Assembly (NCBI GenBank): GCA_041745295.1
Contig: JBGTJE010000028.1
Coordinates: 1 to 64,000 of the forward strand
DNA length: 64,000 nt
Direction: 5' to 3'
DNA from: JANMEB01 sp041745295
Lineage (GTDB): Bacteria; Planctomycetota; Planctomycetia; Pirellulales; Pirellulaceae
Of this stretch, positions 45,630 to 54,335 are shown one piece after another. The notes under the pieces were generated by a model. That model was not told the origin of the DNA. It worked only from the letters and a program-made list of their open reading frames with translations, and searched no databases. A program made the position numbers and the translations under genes. Every line of letters begins with the position of its first letter. The stretch's first letter is position 1.

Positions 45630-46673
45630 ATGAAATATCTCTTTAAGATTCTAGGCAAAAAGAAAGGACTGCGGCAAACGGGCTCACGGCGTTGGGCCGT
45701 CGCTGCCGAAGTCGCGTTTGCCACCGCTCTGCTGCTGGTCGGACTCGTCGCCTTGGCCGTGCTGTTCGTCATTCAGGTTCGCCTCTCGACCAGGGAGGCT
45801 TGGTATTTTTCACCGTTCGTGTTCAGTGTGTCGTTGCTCGTCATCGTTGCCTTCTCAACCATCGGCGTGTTGCGGATGATGGCGGTCCTCTGGAGAGTTG
45901 GGGCTTCCGCCGAGCGCCGCGGCGCGATCGTTTCGCGGGCGCGCGACGTCGAATTGCTAAATCAATTGACGAGCGAGACGCCGCTGCTTCCGTCGATTCC
46001 GCAGGAATTTAATTTGTCGTCTCGTCGAGGCGATCGACTTCGCTTTCGCTTGCGGTCGTTTGGTTCGACCCGCTGGTCGCTGTTGACAGTCGGGGCCGCT
46101 AGCGCGTTCTGCGCAATGGTTGCGGCATCCCTGATTGTGTTGGTCATCGATTCGACAATGCGCGGCGGAACCGATTGGGTCGGGGTTATCCTTGCGACCG
46201 CGTTGACATTGGCGACGGTTTGGCTGTTAGCGCAGTTCTTTAAACAGCTCCTAATGCAAACGGCCGTTGGGCCAACGGATTTGGAGATATCCAATCTGCC
46301 GCTGGTCGCCGGGAGTTCCTACACGCTTTTCCTCTCGCAACCCGCGAGACTTCGATTGCGTTTGCTGGAACTGGCGTTGATCTGCGAAGAACAGGCGACA
46401 TTTCGCCAAGGGACCGATATTCGAACCGAATCGCAAATCGTCTATCGGCAACTTGTTTTTCGTAAACGCGGTGTGAGTATCGAGGAAACGCAGGTCTTTC
46501 AAACGGCCGTCGATTTCAGCGTTCCCTCTGCAGCGATGCATAGCTTTCGCTCGAAGAACAACAGTATTCAGTGGCAGATTCGCTTGGTCGCGACGGTGAC
46601 GGGATGGCCCTTGATTGAACGCCGCTTTCCGTTGATTGTCATCCCGCAAGCGGCGGAGAGGGTATCTGCATGA
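45630..46673 (+). CDS. membrane protein with arrestin-like C-terminal domain
   Basis: A 347-residue protein. Membrane segments are at about 24-48, 62-82, 153-173 and 185-205; the stretch between the second and third pairs is basic and soluble. From residue 215 the chain is beta-rich (SYTLFLSQPARLRLRLLELALICEE; VFQTAVDFSVPSAAMHSF; NNSIQWQIRLVATVTGWP) and ends RRFPLIVIP. The order of a pre-strand, 'P..A..SF....N.I.W.I.L' and 'FPL.V' resembles arrestin-fold C-halves. This is inference by pattern. It overlaps the next gene by 4 nt (ATGA). I do not know a named family. Confidence 0.65.
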   Translation: MKYLFKILGKKKGLRQTGSRRWAVAAEVAFATALLLVGLVALAVLFVIQVRLSTREAWYFSPFVFSVSLLVIVAFSTIGVLRMMAVLWRVGASAERRGAIVSRARDVELLNQLTSETPLLPSIPQEFNLSSRRGDRLRFRLRSFGSTRWSLLTVGAASAFCAMVAASLIVLVIDSTMRGGTDWVGVILATALTLATVWLLAQFFKQLLMQTAVGPTDLEISNLPLVAGSSYTLFLSQPARLRLRLLELALICEEQATFRQGTDIRTESQIVYRQLVFRKRGVSIEETQVFQTAVDFSVPSAAMHSFRSKNNSIQWQIRLVATVTGWPLIERRFPLIVIPQAAERVSA

Positions 46674-47116
46674 ACCGACCCACCGTTCGGCTTAAGATCT
46701 GCAACCCCAAACCCGCTTATCGTCCGGGCGACTTGCTCGAGTGTGAGTGCAGCGTGAATGCCCAGGAACCGATCGAACTTCAAGCGGTCGAGACCTCGGT
46801 GGTTTGGTTAACCGAAGGCAAGGGCGAAGAGGACATGGGTGTACACTTTTTTGATCGCCGCAACAAAGCCGACGTGCGCGACGGAGATCTGGGGACGTTG
46901 TACCGATTCAAAACACAGCTGCCGAACAGTCCGCTGTCCTACAACGGCAAGCTGATCAAAATCATTTGGGTGATTCGAGTCTGCGTATTCTTCGATCGCG
47001 GCAAGGAATTCCGATTTGATCAGCCTTTCGGCTTGGGCCAAACTAAACTTTTGGAGCAATCCGTGGATCCCGAACCAACCGGCGAACTCACTCAGGAGCC
47101 GCGATGGGGCGCTTAA
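46670..47116 (+). CDS. small arrestin-like protein
   Basis: A 148-residue soluble protein. RPTVRLKICNPKPAYRPGDLLECECSVN gives the opening strand with 'YRPGD.L' as in arrestin/Vps26-like proteins. QAVETSVVWLTEGKGEEDMG is the next strand pair. FKTQLPNSPLSYNGKLIKI then WVIRVCVFF resembles the arrestin 'LP..PlSy.G..I.I.W.irv' strand. It is shorter than a full arrestin and seems to complement the C-terminal domain of the preceding gene product. Overlaps on both sides show strict co-translation. Bacterial proteins of this fold are scarcely studied. Confidence 0.6.
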   Translation: MNRPTVRLKICNPKPAYRPGDLLECECSVNAQEPIELQAVETSVVWLTEGKGEEDMGVHFFDRRNKADVRDGDLGTLYRFKTQLPNSPLSYNGKLIKIIWVIRVCVFFDRGKEFRFDQPFGLGQTKLLEQSVDPEPTGELTQEPRWGA

Positions 47117-47871
47117 TGCGAGACCAAGTTGCGGCCCATCTCGCGCGCAATCCGTTTTCGACGAAGTTTATCCGGCCAGGCGCAATCGATTTCGTCGTCG
47201 AGCTCGGTGACGCATTACCCGACATCTTCGCTCGCTTCGAACGCTTCGGGCTCAGTGGCCAAGTTGTCGGACCGCATGGTTCCGGCAAGTCGACATTGCT
47301 TTGGGCATTGCGTCCGCTGCTGGAGCAACGCGCCGAAGTCCATTGGACTCAGGTGCCGCCACGCGTCGATCGCGGGTGGCAGTCGATCAGGGATTTGGTC
47401 GGCAGCAGCTTGGAGTGGCCGCGGCCAAAATATTCGTGTCAGATCAGTTCAATCGGAGTGTCACGCCCAGAGTCTTCAATGGGCTTGGTTGGCTCAAATG
47501 TCATTGCCGCCACGCCCATCGCAAAACCACTGGACGTGCCACCCCAGCACGGCAAGCCGGTCGTCTGGGTTATTGACGGCTTCGACAGTTTGAGCTGGAT
47601 TGTGCGGCGAGCCATTCGCGGATTTTCTCTTCGGGAGCGAATTGGCTTGCTGATCACAACGCACAGAGACTTGAAATTGCCTACGTTGAGCCGGCCTTTC
47701 TTGTCGTCCGCAGCGTTTCGGAATTTGGTTCAACGATTGCTCGCCGATTACTCCGTCGACTTAGACGAGCACGATATTCAGCAAGCCTACGATCGTCACG
47801 TCCCCAATGTGCGCGAGGCCCTGTTCGAGCTTTACGATGCCTATGAACGTCGGCGTTTGCCCGCTACGTAG
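47104..47871 (+). CDS. P-loop ATPase of the arrestin-like unit, with in-frame repeat
   Basis: A 255-residue ATPase. Walker A is VVGPHGSGKST at about 54-64, Walker B VVWVIDGFD near 152-160, and the sensor-like LLITTH follows. It has the size of small AAA/STAND-type NTPases but no extra domain. The ATG at 47104 has AGGAG 5 nt upstream and overlaps the previous gene by 13 nt. Residues about 118-148, between the catalytic motifs, are encoded by a palindromic repeat that also occurs between genes at 40.1 kb. The last 31 nt overlap the convergent epimerase gene. Its role is unknown; it may drive the arrestin-like pair. Confidence 0.7.
   Translation: MGRLMRDQVAAHLARNPFSTKFIRPGAIDFVVELGDALPDIFARFERFGLSGQVVGPHGSGKSTLLWALRPLLEQRAEVHWTQVPPRVDRGWQSIRDLVGSSLEWPRPKYSCQISSIGVSRPESSMGLVGSNVIAATPIAKPLDVPPQHGKPVVWVIDGFDSLSWIVRRAIRGFSLRERIGLLITTHRDLKLPTLSRPFLSSAAFRNLVQRLLADYSVDLDEHDIQQAYDRHVPNVREALFELYDAYERRRLPAT
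47455..47545 (+). repeat. palindromic element, family B copy 2, inside a coding gene
   Basis: A 91-nt segment beginning GGAGTGTCACGCCC and ending GGACGTGCCACCCC lies within the ATPase reading frame. Its right 37 nt agree with the intergenic copy at 40117-40153 in 31 positions. It encodes GVSRPESSMGLVGSNVIAAT plus about ten more residues without breaking the frame. Confidence 0.75.
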
Positions 47872-48836
47872 TGGTGGGCGACGAACCAATCCCACGCGTC
47901 GCGCAACGCCGTCTGGTACGAACCAAATGAATAGTTCAGCTCGCGAACGGCTTTCTCGCTGGAATAAAAGTGATACATCTGCCCCATGCGAACGGTCGCC
48001 GAGTTGAGCAGTCCTTCGCGGCCACGGACACGTCCCCACCAATCGCCGCCGCTGCCTGCGAGCCACGTGAACGGCGCGAAAAGTCGGGCCAATGGCGGTC
48101 GTCGACCGACGACCGCGGAAATCTCCCGCCACAAGTCGAAGTAGGTGACATTGTGTCCGCCCAAAATATAGCGCTGACCGCTTCGGCCGATCGACAAGGC
48201 CGCGACAATTCCGCGGCTCACGTCACGAACATCGACCACGCAACATCCGCCGGCGGGTGCCAATGGCATGTATCGTCGGGACAACGCCAGCATCATTTGT
48301 CCCGAGGAGGGCTTCCAATCCCAGGGGCCGACCATGAATCCCGGATTGACGATCACAGCGTCCAGTCCTTGCTCCACTTCGCGCAAGATCGCGGCTTCGG
48401 CAAGCCGTTTAGAGATGACGTAAGCACTTGCAGGCTTGGAGGGCTCCAACGCAGTTTCCGCTTGCGGTTCGCTTGGACGCGCTGCAGCGAGCGTATCCAC
48501 AGTCGATACGTGTACGATGCGGATTCCTTGCTCCGCCGCCAACTTGGAGAATTGCGTCGTAAGCCCGACGTTGGTTTCGATCGATTTTTCGACGTGGCGC
48601 CAACCGATGTGCAGCATAGCTGCGGAATGAACGATCGCATCTACCTGAGAAACGGCTTGGCGCAAAAAGGCCTCATTTTCCCAAGGGCCGCTTAATATTG
48701 TTACGTTTAGACCGACGAGAGTTCGCGGATCGTAACTGGTTCGCACGAGGCAAACCGGATCGACGCCGACGCGCAGCATCTCGCGGACCAGGTTATTGCC
48801 CAACAAACCCGTCGCACCAGTGACCAATACTTTCAT
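47841..48836 (-). CDS. NAD-dependent sugar epimerase/dehydratase (HpnA-like)
   Basis: A 331-residue extended short-chain dehydrogenase. The NAD site is VTGATGLLGNNLVREML at the start. HVSTVDTLAAA and the catalytic ASAYVISKRLAE (YxxxK) are intact, followed by VNPGFMVGPWDWKP. It resembles the hopanoid-associated epimerase HpnA. No hopanoid gene is nearby, so the substrate stays open. Upstream frame beyond 48836 lacks family sequence. Its 3' end overlaps the ATPase gene end by 31 nt on the other strand. Confidence 0.88.
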   Translation of the reverse strand: MKVLVTGATGLLGNNLVREMLRVGVDPVCLVRTSYDPRTLVGLNVTILSGPWENEAFLRQAVSQVDAIVHSAAMLHIGWRHVEKSIETNVGLTTQFSKLAAEQGIRIVHVSTVDTLAAARPSEPQAETALEPSKPASAYVISKRLAEAAILREVEQGLDAVIVNPGFMVGPWDWKPSSGQMMLALSRRYMPLAPAGGCCVVDVRDVSRGIVAALSIGRSGQRYILGGHNVTYFDLWREISAVVGRRPPLARLFAPFTWLAGSGGDWWGRVRGREGLLNSATVRMGQMYHFYSSEKAVRELNYSFGSYQTALRDAWDWFVAHHYVAGKRRRS

Positions 48837-49083
48837 CGGTTGACCAACAATAAGATCGCGCCGAAAGCGCATACAAACGGACGACGATCGCGCCCGGGGC
48901 GTTTTGGAAATTGTATCGCGGCAACCGGTTTTTCCCAATGAACGTCGGGCGCCAAGACAATGCCGAATTGTCCAGAAGCCTGATTGCCGCCACAATAATC
49001 CGCTGACCCTACAACGAAGCAGTGACAATGCACTACTGATCTGCGGCGCATTAAGTTCGGTTCATGAACGAATTAGGAATTGC

Positions 49084-50214
49084 ATGTCCTCCGATCGCAT
49101 CGAAGTCATTTCCGTGTCCTCGCGCCGCGATCGCAAGCGGTTTTTTGATTTTCCTTGGCAACACTACCGCAACGACCCGAACTGGGTTCCGCCGCTTCGG
49201 TTGAACCAGCTTGAGCTCCTCAATTATCGGAAGCATCCGTTCTATTTGACCGCCGAAATCCAGACGTTTTATGCCCTCCGCGACGGCCGAGTCGTGGGCC
49301 GAATCGCGGCGATCATCGATCGCGCCCACAACACGTACTACGACGAACGCCGCGGTATGTTTGGTTTTTTTGAATCCGTAAACGATTCACGCGTGTCCGA
49401 AGCGCTATTCGATTCGGCCATTGCTTGGCTTCGCGAGCGCGGCCAGACAGCGATTCGAGGTCCCGCCAACCCGTCGCAAAACTACGAATGGGGGTTGCTC
49501 ATCGAAGGCTTCGATCAGCCGCCGACATTTATGATGACGTATAACCCGCCCTACTACGGAAATCTAATCGACGAATACGGATTCGACAAAGCCCAAGACT
49601 TGTATTCCTTCTGGGGCCACGTCGGGATGCTCGAGCAACTAGATCACACCCTCGCCTTTGTCAGCGGCGAGGCGACCCGGCGGTTCAAGATCAGCGTGCG
49701 ACCACTGGATCCCAAGCGATTCGTGCAAGACATCAATGCATTCTTGCATATCTATAACAGTGCCTTGCCAGGTCAGTGGGGATTTGTGCCACTTTCGACC
49801 GAAGAACTGAAGCACATTGCGGCCGGTCTCAAATACTTGATCGTTCCGAATCTAACGACCTTCGCCGAAATTGACGGCAAGCCGATCGGGGCCGTGTTTG
49901 GCTTGCTCGACTACAATCCATTGGTCAAAAAGATTAACGGCCGGTTGTTTCCATTTGGTTTTTTGCGGCTGCTGCTGGGGAGAAAAAGGCTTAAACGGAT
50001 TCGCTTGGTGAGTACCAACGTGGTCCCCGAATATCAACGTTGGGGTATTGGACTGGTCTTATTACAACGATTGGTCGCTGACGCCCTTCGGTGGGGTATC
50101 GACGAAGGCGAGTTCTCTTGGGTACTCGAGTCCAATCATTTGTCGCGCAAATCGCTGGAACGGGGCGGTGCCAAGCGAACTCACACCTTTCGGATCTACG
50201 ACAAATCGCTTTGA
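49084..50214 (+). CDS. GNAT-like acetyltransferase family protein
   Basis: A 376-residue protein. An N-terminal part opens with FFDFPWQHYRNDPNWVPPLRL and continues with VGRIAAIIDRAHNTYYDERRGMFGFFE, and the C-terminal GNAT core contains VPEYQRWGIGLVLLQRLVADAL, which binds acetyl-CoA or acyl-CoA. The large two-part form is widespread and its substrate is unknown. It may be co-transcribed with the beta-ketoacyl-synthase homologue 98 nt downstream. The ATG at 49084 starts the conserved region. Confidence 0.85.
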   Translation: MSSDRIEVISVSSRRDRKRFFDFPWQHYRNDPNWVPPLRLNQLELLNYRKHPFYLTAEIQTFYALRDGRVVGRIAAIIDRAHNTYYDERRGMFGFFESVNDSRVSEALFDSAIAWLRERGQTAIRGPANPSQNYEWGLLIEGFDQPPTFMMTYNPPYYGNLIDEYGFDKAQDLYSFWGHVGMLEQLDHTLAFVSGEATRRFKISVRPLDPKRFVQDINAFLHIYNSALPGQWGFVPLSTEELKHIAAGLKYLIVPNLTTFAEIDGKPIGAVFGLLDYNPLVKKINGRLFPFGFLRLLLGRKRLKRIRLVSTNVVPEYQRWGIGLVLLQRLVADALRWGIDEGEFSWVLESNHLSRKSLERGGAKRTHTFRIYDKSL

Positions 50215-50312
50215 CTTAATCGTGACGTCGCTAACGCGGTGGCTTGCTGGTCGTCAGTTTAAAACGCTATAAATGAAGGCTGCATCGGCAGTTTCTGTTG
50301 AAAGTCACGTGA

Positions 50313-51566
50313 ATGAAGCCCCTCTTGGATGTCGTCGTCACCGGCATGGGGGTCGTTTCGCCCATCGGCATCGGCATCACGTCGTTCTGGGATTCATTGC
50401 GGAATCAAATCAGCGGCATTCGCGTGCGCGAGGCGTTTGCGGAAACGGAATTGCCCTGGCGAATCGGCGGCGACGTACGAGCGTTTGATGCCAAAGTGTA
50501 TGTCAAGCCGCGGAAAAGTTTGAAGGTCATGTGTCCGCAAATTCAATTCGGCTACGCCGCGGCACAAATGGCGGTCGAACATGCCCGACTCACGCCCGAG
50601 TCATGCGACCCCGATCGCCTGGGGACCGTCTTTGGCTCGGAAACGTTCTACGCCGATCCACTCGAAGTTGCCGAAGTCTTTCGCAAGTGCATCGTTGACC
50701 AGCGCTATGATCACGCGCGCTGGGGCGAGTTCTCGATGCGCGACATCATGCCCTTGTGGATGCTGAAGTATCTCCCGAACATGGTGGCTTCGCATATTTC
50801 CATTGCCTACGACGCGCGCGGACCCAGCAATTCCATCTGCCAAGCCGAAGTGAGCGGCCAATTGGCCATTATCGAAGCCGTCGACATCATTCAGCGCGGA
50901 GCCGCGGACGCCGTTATCGTCGGGGGAACCGGTTCTCCCATGGAAACGACCAGCCTCATTTATCGCGGATGGAATATGCTCAGCCGACGAATCCACGAGC
51001 CAACCCTGGCGTCGCGACCGTTCGACGCGCATCGCGATGGCGTCGTTTTGGGTGAAGGGGCCGGAGCGATCGTGCTCGAAAGCGCAGATTTTGCCCAAGC
51101 TCGCGGCGCGACAATCCATGCCCAAATCCTGGGAATGGATCGACGCTTTTGCCCACCCAAATCGTTGCATTTCGTCGATTCTATCCGCGATTCCATCCAG
51201 ACTGCTCTTCGCGATTCCCAAGTCGGCCCCGGGGACATCGGGCACTTTAACGCCAATGGACTTAGCACTTGCGAAGATGATGCCAACGAAGCGCAGGCGA
51301 TCCGCCAAGCCGTCGGCGACGCGGCAGTGTTTGCTCCCAAGAGTTATTTTGGCAACCTCGGCCCGGGTACTTCAATCGTCGAGCTAATCGCCAGCGTTTG
51401 CGCGATGCAAAATCGCACGCTGCCGGCTACTTTAAATTTTGATACGCCAGACCCCGATTGTCCGATTAACGTGCTCAACAAGACGACATCGCTACCAGAT
51501 CATGCACCAACCGCCCTGTTGAGCATGGCGACGACTGGGCAGATTGCCACGATTATTGCCGTCTGA
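50313..51566 (+). CDS. beta-ketoacyl synthase homologue without catalytic residues
   Basis: A 417-residue thiolase-fold protein of the FabF/KAS type. It begins VVVTGMGVVSPIGIG and has LGEGAGAIVLE and the remaining architecture. The three catalytic positions are altered. In FabF the nucleophile stands in TACTSG; here the aligned stretch is QAEVSG, giving Glu179. The first His (NAHGTST) is Asn315 in NANGLST. The second (GHLLGAAG) is Asn348 in FGNLGPGTS. Lys343 is kept. It resembles chain-length factors (KS-beta), which pair with an active KS. No active KS is in the window. It precedes rnc by 9 nt, so it is likely co-transcribed with it. Confidence 0.88.
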   Translation: MKPLLDVVVTGMGVVSPIGIGITSFWDSLRNQISGIRVREAFAETELPWRIGGDVRAFDAKVYVKPRKSLKVMCPQIQFGYAAAQMAVEHARLTPESCDPDRLGTVFGSETFYADPLEVAEVFRKCIVDQRYDHARWGEFSMRDIMPLWMLKYLPNMVASHISIAYDARGPSNSICQAEVSGQLAIIEAVDIIQRGAADAVIVGGTGSPMETTSLIYRGWNMLSRRIHEPTLASRPFDAHRDGVVLGEGAGAIVLESADFAQARGATIHAQILGMDRRFCPPKSLHFVDSIRDSIQTALRDSQVGPGDIGHFNANGLSTCEDDANEAQAIRQAVGDAAVFAPKSYFGNLGPGTSIVELIASVCAMQNRTLPATLNFDTPDPDCPINVLNKTTSLPDHAPTALLSMATTGQIATIIAV

Positions 51567-51575
51567 GTAATTCCG

Positions 51576-52298
51576 ATGAGCGAAATCGAACCAAAACAAA
51601 CTCGACTGGCGTGGCTGCAAGAATGTGAGCGGCGAATTGGCTACGAGTTTGCCAACAAGGACTTGTTTTTCGCCGCCTTGACCCATGCCTCGAGTTCGGG
51701 CTCCCGACTCGATTCCAATGAGCGGTTGGAATTTCTCGGCGATGCCGTCCTGGGCTTTACGGTGTGCGAGTTTTTATTCGAGCGGTATACCGACTGGGAT
51801 GAAGGCGATCTGACGCAAATCAAGTCGATTTTGGTTAGTCGGCAAACGTGCGCGCGACTGGGTCGCGAATTGCAATTGGATCAATGCCTGGTGATGGGCA
51901 AAGGGGTCACGCGCGAAAACGCGATTCCGATTTCGGTACTTGCCAACGCATTTGAGTCGACGATCGCGGCGATCTACCTGGACGCGGGATTTGAGGTCGC
52001 CAAAAAATTTATCTTGCGGCACCTCGAAAAAGAAGTTCACTCGGCGGTGATCGGCGATTTGGAACGCAACCACAAATCGGAATTCCAGCAGTACTGTCAA
52101 AGGCAAATTGGTCAATCCCCGCGCTATGAATTGGTATCAGAGGCCGGACCGGATCACAGCAAGACGTTTGAAGTGTGCGCCATCGTCGGTCAGCGCCGAT
52201 TCACGGCAGCTCGCGGCTCCAACAAAAAGATCGCCGAACAGCGCGCGGCCGGCAACGCAATGGCCGAGGTCATGGATCAGGTAATTCCGTTTCCTTAG
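51576..52298 (+). CDS. rnc: ribonuclease III
   Basis: A 240-residue double-strand RNA endonuclease for rRNA processing and mRNA decay. The signature NERLEFLGDAVLGF is near 46-59, the second catalytic acid is in ANAFESTIAAIYLDAGF, and a C-terminal dsRNA-binding domain runs from about 165 (KSEFQQYCQRQIGQSPRYEL to GSNKKIAEQRAAGNAM). Motifs are intact and length is standard. It follows the KAS homologue closely, an arrangement also seen with acyl carrier genes and fabF near rnc in other bacteria. Confidence 0.95.
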   Translation: MSEIEPKQTRLAWLQECERRIGYEFANKDLFFAALTHASSSGSRLDSNERLEFLGDAVLGFTVCEFLFERYTDWDEGDLTQIKSILVSRQTCARLGRELQLDQCLVMGKGVTRENAIPISVLANAFESTIAAIYLDAGFEVAKKFILRHLEKEVHSAVIGDLERNHKSEFQQYCQRQIGQSPRYELVSEAGPDHSKTFEVCAIVGQRRFTAARGSNKKIAEQRAAGNAMAEVMDQVIPFP

Positions 52299-52336
52299 TC
52301 CATTAATTGTTGCTTTGACCGTGCCCACTTCTTGTT

Positions 52337-52413
52337 CCTTCTCCCCCACGTTCAACGCGCATGGAGTTTTGAAATTACGAAAAGTATCGTCGCGTTGAAA
52401 ATGGGGGAGAAGG
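52337..52413. repeat. inverted repeat, CCTTCTCCCCCACG arms
   Basis: Arms of 23 nt at 52337-52359 and 52391-52413 agree at 21 positions. A likely two-way terminator or palindromic element between rnc and purB. Confidence 0.7.
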
Positions 52414-52456
52414 TTAGGATGAGGGGGCGGATATTTGCGGTTTGGCCCTTTACCCT

Positions 52457-52535
52457 ACCCTCTCCCCGAATTTGCACGCGACGATGTCAATCGCATTTTG
52501 TTACTTTTATGCGCGTCCAGGTTCGGGGAGAGGGA
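52457..52535. repeat. inverted repeat, CCCTCTCCCCGAA arms
   Basis: Arms of 14 nt at 52457-52470 and 52522-52535 pair at 13 positions around about 50 nt of A/T-richer sequence. It resembles the hairpin at 1743-1769. Confidence 0.65.
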
Positions 52536-52601
52536 ACCAAAAAGGCCAGCATCAAAACGCGCCTTCGTAGGCAATTGAAGCCTGAGCAAGAACAGAAGAA
52601 A

Positions 52602-54038
52602 CTACACGTTGACCTGGCCCTCGGCGACCATTTGTTCGCGATATCGTGCGCGGATCGGGTCGATGAACTCGCTGGTAAACTCGGCAACTTGCTGGGGGGC
52701 CCGACCGACGAATAAATTCGCGTTGAGTACTTTGCCGAAGTCAACGCCGCGAAATCGCGGGTCATTCTGCAATCGGCCGATCAAATCGTTGGGCCGGCCC
52801 TGAAGCTTGACCTCCTCCGCCGCGAGTTGACTGTGCTGGCGAATCGCCTCGTGCAACAGTTGGCGATCGCCCCCGCCGGCAACCGCCGCCATCAGAATAT
52901 TCTCGCTGGCCATGAACGGAAGTTCGGCGTCCAGATGCCGGGCGATCACCTGCGGATAGACCACCAAGCCCGAAATGACGTTGTTCAATAAGATCAGGAT
53001 CGCATCCACCGCCATCAGCGATTGGGGGAGAACCAGGCGTCGATTGGCGCTATCATCGAGTGTCCGCTCCATCCATTGATTGGCCGCCGTTTGGACCGTG
53101 CTTGTCTGTAAGCTGAAAACAAATCGGGCCAGGGAGCAAATGCGCTCGGACCGCATCGGGTTGCGCTTATACGCCATCGCCGAGGAGCCGATTTGATTTG
53201 TTTCAAACGGTTCTTCCAATTCCTTTCGATGCGCCAGCAGTCGAAAATCCGTGGCGATTTTGTGCGCCGACTGGGCAACGCCCGACAAGACATCCAGCAG
53301 CCTAGCGTCGATCTTTCGCGTGTAGGTCTGACCCGTAACCGGGAGCGAGCGATCAAAGCCCATTTTGTTCGCGATCATTTGATCAAGCCGTTTGACCTTG
53401 TCGTGATCTCCGGCAAACAGTTGCAGAAAACTCGCCTGCGTCCCGGTCGTCCCTTTGGCGCCGCGCGCCGCTAAGTCCGCCAACAATCGCTCGATGTGCT
53501 CGAGGTCCAACGTTAAGTCATAATTCCACAAACAGGCGCGCTTGCCGACGGTCGTCGGCTGGGCCGGTTGCAAATGCGTAAACGCCAAGCAAGCCAATTC
53601 CGCGTGTCTCGACGCGAACATCCCAAGCGAATCGATGACTTGAGCCAGCCGCGCCGCGAGGAGGAACAGCGACTCGCGAATCAGAATCAAGTCCGCGTTG
53701 TCCGTGACATAACAGCTCGTTGCACCCAAGTGAATAATCGGTCGAGCGGTCGGACAGACATCGCCAAATGCGTGGACGTGCGCCATCACGTCGTGCCGCA
53801 GTTCACGTTCGTATTGCGCCGCGCGTTCGAAGTCGATTTGATCCAAATAGCGCCGCATCTCGCCCAATTGGACTTCGGATATGTCGAGGCCCAGTTCGCG
53901 CTGGCTCTCGGCTAAATACAGCCAGAGTCGCCGCCAGATTCCAATTTTTCGCTGTTCACCCCACACCTGAGTCATTGCCTTGGAGGCGTACCGCGTGATC
54001 AACGGATTCGAATAGGTTTCATGTTCGGACAATTTCAT
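52602..54038 (-). CDS. purB: adenylosuccinate lyase
   Basis: A 478-residue lyase that removes fumarate from adenylosuccinate and from SAICAR, thus acting twice in purine synthesis. The signature GSSAMAYKRNPMRSE carries the catalytic Ser and the Lys/Asn. HLGATSCYVTDNAD and THLQPAQPTTVGKR supply the His/Thr sites. The ATG at 54038 gives the family N-terminus (YSNPLITRYASKAM); the upstream frame is not coding. It stands alone, as in many planctomycetes. Confidence 0.95.
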   Translation of the reverse strand: MKLSEHETYSNPLITRYASKAMTQVWGEQRKIGIWRRLWLYLAESQRELGLDISEVQLGEMRRYLDQIDFERAAQYERELRHDVMAHVHAFGDVCPTARPIIHLGATSCYVTDNADLILIRESLFLLAARLAQVIDSLGMFASRHAELACLAFTHLQPAQPTTVGKRACLWNYDLTLDLEHIERLLADLAARGAKGTTGTQASFLQLFAGDHDKVKRLDQMIANKMGFDRSLPVTGQTYTRKIDARLLDVLSGVAQSAHKIATDFRLLAHRKELEEPFETNQIGSSAMAYKRNPMRSERICSLARFVFSLQTSTVQTAANQWMERTLDDSANRRLVLPQSLMAVDAILILLNNVISGLVVYPQVIARHLDAELPFMASENILMAAVAGGGDRQLLHEAIRQHSQLAAEEVKLQGRPNDLIGRLQNDPRFRGVDFGKVLNANLFVGRAPQQVAEFTSEFIDPIRARYREQMVAEGQVNV

Positions 54039-54335
54039 AGCTTCAGTCCCTTGAATCGAAACGTGGACGGTCGCGGTTTTGGCAACGCAATTCCAGTGAT
54101 TTTGACTGGCGCGGAAACGCCCTGCAGAGCCCAAAGGTAGTGCAAATCGACTCCCGCGCGGCCCGTTTCCGAGTTTTATCTGGCCAGACACTTTGATATC
54201 ATGACGGCCGGTTTATTCAGTTTACGTAATTCATGGCGATCAACGAAGATAGCGTGTTTCCGTTCAGTTGGCCGGTCGATAAAAAAACGCCAGGAACGCT
54301 CGTTCCAAGCCAACGCCGCAGCCAAGGAGTCATTC
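54039..54335. other. divergent intergenic region
   Basis: A 297-nt stretch upstream of both purB and the secreted protein gene. The frame upstream of the GTG at 54336 is open but lacks protein-like composition. I see no clear regulator site. Confidence 0.45.

Larger units (their letters stand above)
52299..52601. other. convergent intergenic region with two inverted repeats
   Basis: A 303-nt gap between rnc and purB, which converge. It contains two stacked inverted repeats and no gene. The CCCTCTCC text recurs near 1.74 kb. Confidence 0.6.

Noticed and set aside
50313..51566. Calling the gene fabF
   Set aside because: The nucleophile and both His are replaced, so the symbol would mislead.
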